Shown: positions 29,767-38,664, numbered from the stretch's first letter. The stretch is 64,000 nt of DNA from Saccharothrix sp. ST-888 (GCF_000955975.1 NZ_JYJF01000023.1:1-64000), one strand, 5' to 3'. Notes: generated from the letters alone by a model not told the origin. Numbers and translations: made by a program.

Positions 29767-30102
29767 TCAGCCGATCCGGGCCACTCCGCCGGTCGCGCTG
29801 CCCGTCGTCCCGTCGGTCGCGCCGCCGGTGCTGCCGTCGGCCACTGCGCCGGTCCCACCGCCCGGCGCAGCAGCGGCCAGGGCGCGCACCAGGACACCGG
29901 TCGCCTCCCCCGGGAGGTCTCGCACCGCCGCCCCGGACGGCCGTACGGCGGACGCCTCCTCGGCGGACGCGGCCACCGCTCCGCCGATGCTCGCCCCGGG
30001 ATCCACGGGCCGGGCGCCGATCATGCCGAGGATCCTGGTGCTCGCCGTGCCGAGACCGGTCGGACCGGTCGGCACCCTCGGGACGGTCGGTGAGCTGTCC
30101 AC
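29767..30102 (-). CDS. Small disordered protein with encapsulin cargo-loading-like motif
   Basis: The GTG start at 30102 has AGAAGGAGA six bases upstream, giving a 111-residue product. It is almost wholly made of Ala, Gly, Pro, Thr, Val and Ser, with no predicted core. Residues 13-20 are GPTGLGTA, followed by STRILGMIGARP. The same GPTGxGTA signature occurs, from memory, in the disordered N-terminal loading domain of the 2-methylisoborneol synthases packaged by family 2B encapsulins. The third codon positions are strongly GC-biased, so the frame is coding. It lies between shell and enzyme genes and is in frame with the enzyme, with a single TGA ending it. I infer a detached loading or scaffold peptide. 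Confidence 0.75.
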   Translation of the reverse strand: MDSSPTVPRVPTGPTGLGTASTRILGMIGARPVDPGASIGGAVAASAEEASAVRPSGAAVRDLPGEATGVLVRALAAAAPGGGTGAVADGSTGGATDGTTGSATGGVARIG

Positions 30103-30289
30103 TCGGGTCTCCTTCTGCAGTGTCCGGCCGGTGCGGTCGGAGTGGTGACGAACGGAGCAGCGGGGCGTGCCTCGGAGGACTGCAGAGGACTGCATCGAGC
30201 ACGCCCCGCTCTCCGACCGGATTCCCGGTCGGATTTCCGGCCAGACTTTCACCCGGATTCCGTACCGAATGGGAATCAGCCGGTCGGAA

Positions 30290-31717
30290 TCAGTCGCGCG
30301 GACGTGCAACGTCGACATTCTCCAGTACCCCGATCGCATCCGGGACCAGAATGGCGGTGGAGTAGTAGGCGCTGACCAGATAGGAGATGATCGCCTTCTC
30401 GTTGATGCCCATGAAGCGCACCGAGAGGCTCGGCTGGTACTCGTCCGGAATGCCCGTCTGGTGCAGACCGATCACACCCTGGTTGTCCTCGCCGGTACGC
30501 AGCGCGATGATCGAGCTGGTGTGCCCGTCCACGATCGGAATCTTGTTGCAGGAGAAGATCGGCACACCGCGCCAGGCCGGGACCTGGTGACCCTGGACCT
30601 CGGTCGGCGTCGGGTAGAGCCCGCGCTTGCTGCACTCCCGGCCGAAGGCGGCGATCGCCTTCGGGTGGGCGAGGAACATCTTGGTGCCCCGGCGGCGGCT
30701 GAGCAGGTCGTCCATGTCGTCCGGGGTGGGCGGGCCGGAGTGGGTCTGGATCCGCTGGTCGTACTCGGCGTTCTGCAGCAGCCCGAAGTCGCGGTTGTTG
30801 ATCAGCTCGTGCTCCTGGCACTCGCGGAGCGCCTCGATCGTCAGCCGCAGCTGCTGCTCGATCTGGTTCATCGGCTGGTTGTAGAGGTCGGCGACCCGGC
30901 TGTGGACCTGGAGCACCGTCTGCGCGATGCTCAGCTCGTACTCCCGGGGGGCGAGCTCGTAGTCCACGTACGTACCGGGGAGTTCGTACTCGCCCTCGTG
31001 GCCGGCGGACAGCTCGATCTCGGCCTCGCCGTGCTTGTTCTGCGACTGCTGGGCGTCGGCCAGGTAGGCGGAGATCTGGTCGCGCAGCGCCTCCGAGCGA
31101 TCCACCAGCTGCTGGAATGCCGGCCAGGACAGCGTGAGCACCGTACCGGCGGTGGCCGCCTTGACCGAGTAGTCCCAGAGCGCGTCGCTCTGCCGGACGG
31201 CCTCGTCGCCGAGGTGGTCGCCGTCGGCCAGCACGCCGAGCACGGTGGTGTGGCCGTACTTGCCGCTGCCGATCTTGTTGACCTTGCCGTGCGCGATCAG
31301 GAACACCTCCTCGATCGGCTGCCCGGCCTCGACGAGCACCTCACCGGCCGCGAAGTCCCGCTGGGTGAACCGGCCCGCCAGCTCCTCCAGCACCGCGTCG
31401 TCCTCGAAGCCGCGCAGCACGGGCACCTCGCGCAGCGACGGCGGAACGATCCTGACCTCCGCACCGGTCTTCACAAAGCTCACCCGGCCGCGCCCGACCG
31501 CATAACTGAGCCGGCGGTTCACCCGGTAGGTACCACCGGAGACCTGCACCCACGGCAGCATCTTGAGCAGCCAGCGGGAGCTGATGCCCTGCATCTGCGG
31601 CTCGGACTTGGTGGTCGTGGCCAGATTCCGAGCGCCGGCCGTGCCGAGGCTGGTCTGCTGCCGGTTCTGCGGCTGACCGCTCTGAGCAGGAATACCGAGA
31701 TTGGTTTCGGTCGTCAT
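30290..31717 (-). CDS. Family 2B encapsulin shell protein with cyclic-nucleotide-binding-like domain
   Basis: The 475-residue protein forms the HK97-fold shell of a nanocompartment. After a flexible N-terminus (with ARNLATTTKSEPQMQGISSRW) comes a Crp-like cyclic-nucleotide-binding domain (about residues 95-230, with FAAGEVLVEAGQPIEEVFLI), the insertion that defines family 2B. The HK97 part follows, including EHELINNRDFGLLQNAEYDQ and the C-terminal FMGINEKAIISYLVSAYYST segment. The start at 31717 has GGAGG upstream. It heads an operon with the GPTGLGTA protein, a polyprenyl diphosphate synthase and a DUF4239 protein. Family 2B shells are known to package terpene cyclases or polyprenyl transferases. 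Confidence 0.95.
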   Translation of the reverse strand: MTTETNLGIPAQSGQPQNRQQTSLGTAGARNLATTTKSEPQMQGISSRWLLKMLPWVQVSGGTYRVNRRLSYAVGRGRVSFVKTGAEVRIVPPSLREVPVLRGFEDDAVLEELAGRFTQRDFAAGEVLVEAGQPIEEVFLIAHGKVNKIGSGKYGHTTVLGVLADGDHLGDEAVRQSDALWDYSVKAATAGTVLTLSWPAFQQLVDRSEALRDQISAYLADAQQSQNKHGEAEIELSAGHEGEYELPGTYVDYELAPREYELSIAQTVLQVHSRVADLYNQPMNQIEQQLRLTIEALRECQEHELINNRDFGLLQNAEYDQRIQTHSGPPTPDDMDDLLSRRRGTKMFLAHPKAIAAFGRECSKRGLYPTPTEVQGHQVPAWRGVPIFSCNKIPIVDGHTSSIIALRTGEDNQGVIGLHQTGIPDEYQPSLSVRFMGINEKAIISYLVSAYYSTAILVPDAIGVLENVDVARPRD

Positions 31718-32054
31718 TAGAGTGATCCTCCGCATGAGCGCATGAGTGTCGCTTACTCCACACATGTTGAGCCCAAATGGAGTCATCCACAATCACTCTT
31801 TCGAGTGGCCGGAATAGGTGTCAAATTAGTACGACTGGCTCATGTGATCGATAACTATTCGGCCGTTCGATCGATTCAGCGACAATCCAGCACGTCAGCG
31901 CGCCATGGAAGATCGAACAGTCGCACGCGAACGGCCGGGGTCGCGGATCTCACCGCCACCCCGGCCGTCGACACGCACCCGCCCGCCGGTACTCCCGCGG
32001 ACACCGCTGCAACCGCGTCGGCAGGTACGCCCGGAGGGACGCCTACAGCGATAT
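31718..32054. other. Intergenic region upstream of the encapsulin operon
   Basis: This stretch should hold the encapsulin promoter. It is AT-richer near 31740-31870 than anything nearby (for example GATCGATAACTATTCGGCCG), which would suit an Lsr2-bound or tightly regulated promoter. I see no supported gene here. Confidence 0.5.
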
Positions 32055-32288
32055 CTACAGGTGCGCCTTCAGGTACTCCGAGACGTTCCGGCACCACTCC
32101 ATGAGCTCCTCGCGGTGGTGCATCCGCCCCTGGGACAGGGCGCCGACCTGGGCATCGGTGAGCCGGTCGGGGCCCGGCTGCGCCAGCAGGTTCGAGATCT
32201 CCCGCAGTGTCGTCGCCAGCTGCTCGGCATCCGAGTGGCTGAGCATCACCAGCGCGTCGGTGTGGCCAATCGTCATGGAACCAGGCAT
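32055..32288 (-). CDS. Small conserved-looking helical protein (77 aa)
   Basis: The 77-residue frame starts at an ATG preceded by AGGAGGGCGCA, a strong ribosome-binding site. The sequence is polar and likely all-helical, with SHSDAEQLATTLREISNLL in the middle and REELMEWCRNVSEYLKAHL at the end. It is in opposite orientation to the DUF6197 gene, sharing a promoter region. I do not recognise the family. Confidence 0.65.
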   Translation of the reverse strand: MPGSMTIGHTDALVMLSHSDAEQLATTLREISNLLAQPGPDRLTDAQVGALSQGRMHHREELMEWCRNVSEYLKAHL

Positions 32289-32447
32289 TGCGCCCTCCTA
32301 CAGTCGGCCCCCGTCCGGTCGGACCCCCATCCACGGTACGACCGGCCGCCCGGCGGATGCATCCGGTGCGCGCCTCCCGCGCCGACCACGGCCGCCGCGT
32401 TATCAACGAAAGGACAAACAGCGACAAACCACCCAGCGGAGTCTGCC

Positions 32448-32984
32448 GTGCCCCTCCTCACCCGAGCCCCGCAGCCGTTCTTACTCACCCCCGACGACTC
32501 CGGCCTGATCGCCGAGATCGAGGCGTACCTGGCCTCCCTCCCCACCTCCGCGCGGATCGCGGTCCCGTACGTCTGCGCCTACGGGAGGGTCCGGCAACCG
32601 TGGAACGCCGACCAGCCGGTCCCCCGGCCGACCCTGCTCGACCGGATCGTCCGCCGCCCCGCCCGGCCGGTCCCCGTCAGCGTGGCCGACCACCTGCGGC
32701 TCGCCTCGCGCTACATCGCCTTCCACGGCTGGCTGCAGGGCGCGATGTGGGACAGCGCCGGACGGGTCTGCCTGCTCGGCGCCCAGGCGGCGGTCCTCGC
32801 CCACGGCTACGGCACGCCCGACGACGCCCGACGCGCCCGTGTCCAGGTGATGGAGGTGCTGCGCAGTGCCGGGCAGCCCGCAGACTCCCCCGACGAGTAC
32901 AACGACGCCCCGACCACCCGGCAGGCCGACATCCACCAGCTGCTCGGCCAGGCGGCCACCAGGGCGCACCGCCTCGGCATCTAG
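32448..32984 (+). CDS. DUF6197-like hypothetical protein
   Basis: The 178-residue protein starts with GTG (VPLLTRAPQPFLLTPDDS). It resembles DUF6197-type proteins of streptomycetes, with ASRYIAFHGWLQGAMWDSAG followed by CLLGAQAAVLAHGYG in the core. No catalytic motif, signal peptide or membrane segment is seen. It is transcribed towards a TetR gene 200 bases away. The function is unknown. Confidence 0.7.
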   Translation: MPLLTRAPQPFLLTPDDSGLIAEIEAYLASLPTSARIAVPYVCAYGRVRQPWNADQPVPRPTLLDRIVRRPARPVPVSVADHLRLASRYIAFHGWLQGAMWDSAGRVCLLGAQAAVLAHGYGTPDDARRARVQVMEVLRSAGQPADSPDEYNDAPTTRQADIHQLLGQAATRAHRLGI

Positions 32985-33185
32985 GCGCCGAGGGCCGTCG
33001 GCCTCGGTGTTCCGGCTTCGCCAAGCCGCGAGGCGGCGGTGTACGGTCGGGACTCGTTCGGCGTGTCGGCTCCGTTCGGCGCACCGATCTCGTCCGGTTC
33101 GGTGGATCCGCTCGACGCGCTTGTTCGGTCCGGTCGTTCGGTGCGGTCGTTCAGTGTGCTCGGGAGACGTAAGGGTGGCGTGTCG

Positions 33186-33809
33186 ATGACCCCTCGCCGG
33201 AGCGCCGACCCCGGAGCGCGGACCTTCGTCGAGGAGGCCCGCCGCCGGCAGATCATCGAGTGCACGATCGACCTGATCTCCACCCGTGGCTACCCGGCGA
33301 CCTCGCTCTCGGCCATCGCCGAGGAGGCGGGCATCTCCAAGTCGGCGGTGCTGTACCACTTCTCCTCGAAGGACAACGTCACCCGGGCGACGCTCGACCA
33401 CGTCTTCGAGCAGTTCACCGCGCACATCCGGGAGCGGGTGGAACGGGAGTCCGACCCGCTCGCCGCCGTGATCGCCTATCTGCGCGCGATGATCGGCTAC
33501 CAGCAGGCCAACCGCCGCCATGTCCGGGTGATCACCGAGATGCTGCTGGACGACCACGGCGGCACCCGGCTCAAGACACCCGGCTCCCACGACACCAACG
33601 GCCGCTGGCAGACGCTGGCCGCCCTGCTCGCCGCCGGACAGCAGGCCGGCCGGCTGCGCGAGTTCGACACCCGGGTGACGGCGCTGACCATCGGTGGCGC
33701 GATCGACAGCGTCATCTCGCACTGGCTGGTCCACCCGGAGCTCGATCTCGACGCCGCCGCAGCCGAGTTGGAGACCTTCACCCTGAACGCCATCGAGCGC
33801 CGGGACTAG
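33186..33809 (+). CDS. TetR-family transcriptional regulator
   Basis: The 207-residue protein has a TetR DNA-binding domain (residues 18-62): RQIIECTIDLISTRGYPATS, then LSAIAEEAGISKSAVLYHFS. The C-terminal half is a generic TetR ligand-binding domain with no recognisable inducer. It converges with an esterase gene. Tandem palindromes of the type TGACCGnnCGGTCA found 1.7 kb away, before the decayed monooxygenase, are candidate targets. A GTG six bases upstream of the ATG is an alternative start. Confidence 0.88.
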   Translation: MTPRRSADPGARTFVEEARRRQIIECTIDLISTRGYPATSLSAIAEEAGISKSAVLYHFSSKDNVTRATLDHVFEQFTAHIRERVERESDPLAAVIAYLRAMIGYQQANRRHVRVITEMLLDDHGGTRLKTPGSHDTNGRWQTLAALLAAGQQAGRLREFDTRVTALTIGGAIDSVISHWLVHPELDLDAAAAELETFTLNAIERRD

Positions 33810-33912
33810 GGACTGCGGTGTACGGGCCGTTCCGCCGCCGACGGCGTGCCGGCACCCGGCACCGCCTCTTCGCGCAGCTCCAGGCCCGGACTGACGTGCG
33901 GGGTCGGCAGGT

Positions 33913-34932
33913 TCATCGTCCGACGATCCGCCGGAGCCAGCGGGAACGGGCGTCGCGGGCATCCTGGCTGAGGACTGCGCGCGGTGCGAGTGTGTCGAAG
34001 CCGTGGAAGGCGCCCGGCCATACGTGCAGTTCGGCCTCGCCGCCGGCCTGCCAGATCGCATCGGCATAGGCCACGGCCTCGTCCCTGAAGGTCTCGGCCG
34101 ACCCGACCTCGACGTAGGCCGGGGGCAGCTCGGACAGATCCGTGGCGCGGGCAGCAGCCGCGTAGGGTGGCAGGTCGGCAGCGCCGTACCGGTCGCCCAG
34201 CAGTGCCTGCCACGCGGTGGCGTTGGAGGTTCGGTCCCAGATGTCGCGGCCGGCCATCTGGTGGCTGGAGAAGGTGTTGTTGCGGTCGTCGAGCATCGGG
34301 CTCAGGAGCAGTTGGCCGATCGGAGCCGGCCCGCCGCGGTCGCGGGTCAGCAGGGCGAGTGCTGCGGCGAGTCCACCGCCGGCGCTCTTCCCTCCGACAA
34401 TGACGCGGTCCGCGTCGAGGCCCAGTCCGGCCGCGTGATCAGCGGCCCAGACCAGCCCGGCATAACAGTCCTCCACGGGTCCGAGGTACTGCGTCTGCGG
34501 CGCCAGTCGGTACTCGACGGAGATGACGGCGAGTTGCAGCGGGAGAGCCCATTCGCGAAGCAGCCGTGGAAGTACGGACCAGGCATTGCCCATGATCATT
34601 CCGCCGCCGTGCATGTAGTACAGGAGCGGCAGTGGCCCGGCGATCCCGGCGGGCCGTGCGCTGACGAGCCCGACCTCCCTCCCGTCCCGAGCTCCCGGCA
34701 GGCGCAGTTCCTCCACCTCGAACCGGCCGTCGGCCTGGAGCTCCCGAACCGTCGGCCTGGGCCGGGCCGCAGCATCCCGCTCCTGCCTGGCCGCAAGGCC
34801 CTCCGGGGTGACCGGCTCTCTCGCCGCCTCTCCCATGGCCGCCAGCACGGCACGCAGCTCCGGGTCGAAGGGCGGCGCGTGCCGAGCCATCGAGGCAGGG
34901 CCGTGCTCCAACGGCATTCCATCGGCACCCAC
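33913..34932 (-). CDS. Alpha/beta hydrolase, hormone-sensitive-lipase-type esterase
   Basis: The 339-residue protein is an esterase of the HSL/bacterial family IV type. The oxyanion-hole motif is YYMHGGGMIMG, the nucleophile elbow is VGGKSAGGGLAAALAL, and the C-terminal catalytic histidine is in WPGAFHGFDTLAP. The GTG start at 34932 is chosen because GGGGGAGG lies seven bases upstream. It likely cleaves short acyl esters in the cytoplasm. It lies just downstream of a decayed FAD monooxygenase gene on the same strand, and may have worked with it. Confidence 0.85.
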   Translation of the reverse strand: MGADGMPLEHGPASMARHAPPFDPELRAVLAAMGEAAREPVTPEGLAARQERDAAARPRPTVRELQADGRFEVEELRLPGARDGREVGLVSARPAGIAGPLPLLYYMHGGGMIMGNAWSVLPRLLREWALPLQLAVISVEYRLAPQTQYLGPVEDCYAGLVWAADHAAGLGLDADRVIVGGKSAGGGLAAALALLTRDRGGPAPIGQLLLSPMLDDRNNTFSSHQMAGRDIWDRTSNATAWQALLGDRYGAADLPPYAAAARATDLSELPPAYVEVGSAETFRDEAVAYADAIWQAGGEAELHVWPGAFHGFDTLAPRAVLSQDARDARSRWLRRIVGR

Positions 34933-35049
34933 GACAGGACCTCCCCCAGGTCGAGGGATGCCCGGCGGCATCCCGACCGGGACAGCTTGCCAGCCTGACC
35001 GCGCCCGTGGCGCTCCCGGTAATCGGCCTGGTCGAACTCCGGTGGCCGG

Positions 35050-35515
35050 GAGACCGTGCCCGCCGGGCGCCACCTCCGCGCGAAGGCGGGTGCGCGTTCC
35101 GGGCGCAGGCCGACGCCGCCCAGGCCGGCGGTCACGGCGCGCAGGGCGGGCAGGCGTTGCAGTGCACGGAGCGGCACCGGGAGGCGGACGGTATCGAGTG
35201 TTCCTTCGAGGGCGGGCCTGAGCAGCATCTCGTGTTCGCCGAGCTGCGACTTCTGCGCGACGGCCACCGGGAGCCGGCCATGGTGACGGTGTGCCGGCCG
35301 AGCTGGATCCGCATCTCCTCCAGTCTGCGGGCCGGGAGTTCGGCGAAGCGCCGGCCGAGGCCGAGTTCGTCCAGCAGCCGCAGGGTGGAGGGGTGGACGG
35401 TGTCCCCCCGGAAGTCCCACAGGAAGTCACCGTGCTTCTCCAGCACGGTCACCTCGACCCCGGCCCGGGCCAGTAGCAGCCCGAGCATCATCCCGGCCGG
35501 ACCGCCCCCCACCAC
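35050..35515 (-). pseudogene. Decayed FAD-dependent aromatic monooxygenase (internal deletion and frameshift)
   Basis: The first about 90 codons encode the FAD-binding start of a PheA/TetX-type monooxygenase: VVGGGPAGMMLGLLLARAGV, then DFRGDTVHPSTLRLLDELGL and an ELPARRLEEMRIQLGRHTV segment. In a different frame (about 35290-35050) there follows what looks like the C-terminal end of the same kind of enzyme, EMLLRPALEGTLDTVRLP and RLPALRAVTAGLGGVGLRPE. The middle of about 250 residues is absent. The gene is therefore a remnant joined across a deletion with a frameshift. It has lost any good start codon. Confidence 0.75.
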
Positions 35516-35557
35516 ACAGCACGTCGTCCGTTCGATGCCTAGGCTCCCCTCGCAGCC

Positions 35558-35591
35558 TGACCGATTGGTCAGCCAACTGACCGCTCGGTCA
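35558..35591. promoter_or_regulatory. Tandem TetR-like operators upstream of the decayed monooxygenase
   Basis: Two near-palindromes, TGACCGATTGGTCA (35558-35571) and TGACCGCTCGGTCA (35578-35591), are spaced 20 bases apart, about two helical turns. This is a classic arrangement for cooperative TetR-dimer binding. The target gene is dead but the operators are intact. Confidence 0.7.
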
Positions 35592-35682
35592 GGCTAGCAC
35601 TCACCGCCCCCGCCGCCGCCACCCCCGTCAGGCTGGCAGCGATCGCCAAATCACCACATCAGCAAGGAAGATGAAGGATCAT

Positions 35683-35704
35683 CAGGTGATGGCTCAATCA
35701 CCTG
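35683..35704. promoter_or_regulatory. Inverted repeat upstream of pobA
   Basis: CAGGTGAT and ATCACCTG form a perfect 8-base inverted repeat with a 6-base spacer, about 90 bases before the pobA start. It is a candidate operator for the pobA regulator. Confidence 0.5.
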
Positions 35705-35794
35705 CCCCGGTCTGCACCCGTGGCTATCCTGGACGGGGCGTGCCACAGCTGCGGCGACCCGGCAGCCGTAGGCGCGCTCGGACCTGGGGGAACC

Positions 35795-37021
35795 ATGCGT
35801 CTTCGCACGCGAGTGGCCGTCGTGGGCGCCGGCCCGGCCGGACTCACCCTGGCCAACGTCCTGCAGCAGGCCGGCATCGACTGCGTCGTGGTGGAGCGGC
35901 AGACCCGTGCCTACGTCGAGGCGCGCGCCCGGGCGGGCCTGATCGACCACCGGACCGTCGGGTTCCTGGCCGACCACGGGCTCGCCGACCGGCTGCTCGC
36001 CGAGGGCCAGGAGCACGGCAGCTGCGAATTCCGCCATCGGGGCGAGCGCTTCTCGGTCCGCTACCGGGACCTCTCCGCAGAGCGCTCCCACCACGTGTAC
36101 CCGCAGCAGTTCCTGGTCCGCGACCTGGTGGCCGCCTATCTCGCGGGCGGCGGCACCCTGCTCTTCTCCCACCCGGCCGTGGACCTGGACGGCCTGGACG
36201 GCGACCGGCCGGTCCTGCGCTGCGAGCCGGACGAGGCGGAACCGCTGGACATCGAGTGCGACTTCGTCGCGGGCTGCGACGGCTTCTACGGGGTGTCGCG
36301 GCAGGCGGTGCCCGCCGGCAGGCTGAACACCTTCGCCAAGGACCACGAGTTCGGCTGGCTCGCCATCCTGGCCGAGACCCCACCGGTCGGCGAGGAGGTC
36401 ATCTACGCCCTGCACGAGGACGGCTTCGCGGGCCACATGCTGCGTACGCCGTCGGTGACCCGCTTCTACCTCCAGTGCCCGGTCGGCGACCGGCCGGAGA
36501 ACTGGCCCGACGAGCGGATCTGGCCCGCGCTGCACCGCCGCCTCGGCCTGACGGACACCGAACTGAAGCCGGGCCCGATCACCGAGAAGAACGTCCTGGA
36601 CATGCGCAGCTTCGTGGTCGAGCCGATGCAGCACGGCAGGCTCTTCCTGCTCGGCGACGCCGCGCACATCATCACCCCGGCCGGCGGCAAGGGCATGAAC
36701 CTGGCCATCGCCGACGCCGCGGAGCTGGCGGCCAGGCTGCTCGCCCACTACCGCGGCGCGGGCACCGGCGTCCTCGACGGCTACTCCGCCGCCTGCCTGC
36801 CGCGGATCTGGCAGGCCCAGGAGTTCTCGCACTGGCTGCTGCACCTGCTGCACAGCCCGGCGGCCGGGCAGCCCGACTCGGCCTTCATGCACCGGCTCCA
36901 GCTGTCCCGGCTGGCTCAACTCCGGTACTCGCCCCCGTACACGGCGATGTTCTCGGACAGCTACGTGGGCCCGTTCGACCCCCCGGCCGCCTCCTGGCCC
37001 CAAGCTGCGGACCGGAGGTAG
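35795..37021 (+). CDS. pobA: 4-hydroxybenzoate 3-monooxygenase
   Basis: The 408-residue flavoprotein converts 4-hydroxybenzoate to protocatechuate using NADPH and oxygen. The FAD-binding motif is RVAVVGAGPAGLTLANVLQQ at the start. The class A hydroxylase motif CDFVAGCDGFYGVSRQAVP is near residue 160, and LFLLGDAAHIITPAGGKGMN is near 285. PobA-like landmarks include YVEARARAGLIDH near the start and SFVVEPMQHGRLF. The start at 35795 (MRLRTRV) has GGGGGAA upstream. No protocatechuate ring-cleavage genes are adjacent here. Confidence 0.9.
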   Translation: MRLRTRVAVVGAGPAGLTLANVLQQAGIDCVVVERQTRAYVEARARAGLIDHRTVGFLADHGLADRLLAEGQEHGSCEFRHRGERFSVRYRDLSAERSHHVYPQQFLVRDLVAAYLAGGGTLLFSHPAVDLDGLDGDRPVLRCEPDEAEPLDIECDFVAGCDGFYGVSRQAVPAGRLNTFAKDHEFGWLAILAETPPVGEEVIYALHEDGFAGHMLRTPSVTRFYLQCPVGDRPENWPDERIWPALHRRLGLTDTELKPGPITEKNVLDMRSFVVEPMQHGRLFLLGDAAHIITPAGGKGMNLAIADAAELAARLLAHYRGAGTGVLDGYSAACLPRIWQAQEFSHWLLHLLHSPAAGQPDSAFMHRLQLSRLAQLRYSPPYTAMFSDSYVGPFDPPAASWPQAADRR

Positions 37022-37313
37022 TTCCTGTTCCCGCAGAACGGGAGCGCCCGGCATGTGCGGCACCGGCGCTGCACCGGTCTAACTCAGCTGCTCAGCAGGC
37101 TGGTTACTCACGGTGGACCAAGGCAATGCGCCACACCTGCGGGCAGACGGCCGAACTCCCGGCGAGAACTTCCACTCATCCGTTCCGTCCGCGCCCGACG
37201 TCCTGACCCGCCGCCCGCACCGGGTGCGCCGCCGCTTGGCTGATCGCGTTCTTGTCGCTGCCGCACTGGGCATGCTGATCTCGGGTCAGGGCCGATGCGC
37301 ATGAGGGGGCGGC

Positions 37314-38246
37314 ATGGAGGAACTGACGGTCAAGCCGTGGCGGGTGCCGGGCAAGGACCGGTTGTACGTGAACCGGCCCGGGGTGCGCGGGGATTCGGTC
37401 GCGTGGCTCGACTGTCAGACCGGGGTGGTCACGATCGACGATCCCGGCTGCGAAGCCGCCGCACTCGCGCTGATCGAGTCGTGGTGCCACACCTGCGGGA
37501 GGACCATCCCGCCGCGCGTGGTGCGACGCGGGACGGCGCCGCCGCCCACGCCGGTCCCGACTCGGCGTCCCCCGGTCGGCTCACCCGTACTGCCGCCCCT
37601 CACCAGCGCCGACGACCTTGCCGGCAACCAGCCCGGCGCCGGCATGGAGGGCATGCTCAGAGAGAGCCAGAAGCAGTACAACCGGGTCGTACGGCTCGCG
37701 GCCAGACTCACGGGGCAGCGCCTGGGAGACCCCAGCATCCTCAAGGGCCTGGACGGCGAGAGGGCCGTCGGTGCCTGCCTGGAGCGGCTGAAGCCCGCCG
37801 GCTGGCGGGTACTGCACGGGATTCCGCTACCGACCGGATCGGACATCGACCACGTGGTCATCGGTCCGCCGGGCGTCTTCACCGTCAACTCCAAGCACCA
37901 CCCCGACGCCTCGGTGTGGGTGGGCGACGGTGCCATCAAGGTCAACCGGAGCGGCCTCCCGTACCTGCAGAACTCCGAGTTCGAGGCCGGCCGAACGGCA
38001 AAACTGCTGTCCCACTGGTGCGGGTTCGACGTACCCGTTCGCCCGGTCATCGCGCTGGTCGGCACGCGGAAGATCACCCACGCCGCCAGCGCACCCACGG
38101 TGGACGTCATCGACGGCGAGCAGATCGCCGTGATCCTGCCCTCCCGGCCGCCGGTCCTCACACCGGGTCAGCTGGAGCAGATCTACGCGGTGGCCCGCCA
38201 CCGGTACGTGTGGAGCCGACTGGGCAGGCGCCCGCGCAGCCGGTGA
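37314..38246 (+). CDS. NERD-domain (nuclease-related) protein
   Basis: The 310-residue protein has a C-terminal NERD domain (about residues 145-260), recognised by LDGERAVGACLERL, the core segment GSDIDHVVIGPPGVFTVNSK and the following HHPDASVWVGDGAIKVN. NERD domains are related to Holliday-junction resolvase-like nucleases. The N-terminal part has a CxxC (SWCHTCGRTIPP) and a Pro-rich linker. Proteins of this layout are common in streptomycetes; the role is unknown, with DNA processing or defence suggested for the family. Confidence 0.85.
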   Translation: MEELTVKPWRVPGKDRLYVNRPGVRGDSVAWLDCQTGVVTIDDPGCEAAALALIESWCHTCGRTIPPRVVRRGTAPPPTPVPTRRPPVGSPVLPPLTSADDLAGNQPGAGMEGMLRESQKQYNRVVRLAARLTGQRLGDPSILKGLDGERAVGACLERLKPAGWRVLHGIPLPTGSDIDHVVIGPPGVFTVNSKHHPDASVWVGDGAIKVNRSGLPYLQNSEFEAGRTAKLLSHWCGFDVPVRPVIALVGTRKITHAASAPTVDVIDGEQIAVILPSRPPVLTPGQLEQIYAVARHRYVWSRLGRRPRSR

Positions 38247-38333
38247 CCCGGCCCGCCTCGGACAGACCACCAAGCTACGGCGACAGCCACCACACCGCCG
38301 CCCCCGGACAGCACAGAGGGCCGGCACCCGAAG

Positions 38334-38664
38334 ATGCCGAAGGTCCTCCAGCCCTCGGCCGGGCTGACCTACACGCTCGACGTCAACAAGAAGGGCGCCG
38401 ACCGTGTCGTCGTCTCCTCGATCAAGCTGAACGGCACCCTGATCGACCCGGCGGCCTCCTATCGCGTCGCAGCCAACGAGTTCCTCGCCGGCGGCGGCGA
38501 CGGCTTCCCCGCCTTTGCGGCCGGCACGGACAGGCTCGTCGGCCCCTCCGACCCGGACCTCTTCACGGGCTACCTCGGCACCAACAGCAAGCCGGGCACC
38601 CCGCCGACCCTCCCGGCGCAGAACCCGCATCAAGATCATCGGCGTCGGCAGCGACCAGGACTGA
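38334..38664 (+). pseudogene. Fragment of a 5'-nucleotidase/bifunctional phosphatase (C-terminal domain only)
   Basis: The sequence encodes only the C-terminal substrate domain of a secreted 5'-nucleotidase: LQPSAGLTYTLDVNKKGADR then NGTLIDPAASYRVAANEFLA and GGGDGFPAFAAGTDRLVG. The metallophosphatase domain is missing. Near 38625 a frameshift occurs, after which the expected end (RIKIIGVGSDQD, stop at 38664) reads in the next frame. It is a remnant. Confidence 0.8.

Noticed and set aside
31876..32427. Open frame on the minus strand overlapping the 77-aa gene
   Set aside because: It overlaps both the small gene with a strong ribosome-binding site and the promoter region, and its composition is Arg/Gly/Ala-rich without any motif.
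37079..37302. Short open frames on both strands between pobA and the NERD gene
   Set aside because: Arg-rich, no ribosome-binding sites and no family resemblance; treated as non-coding.
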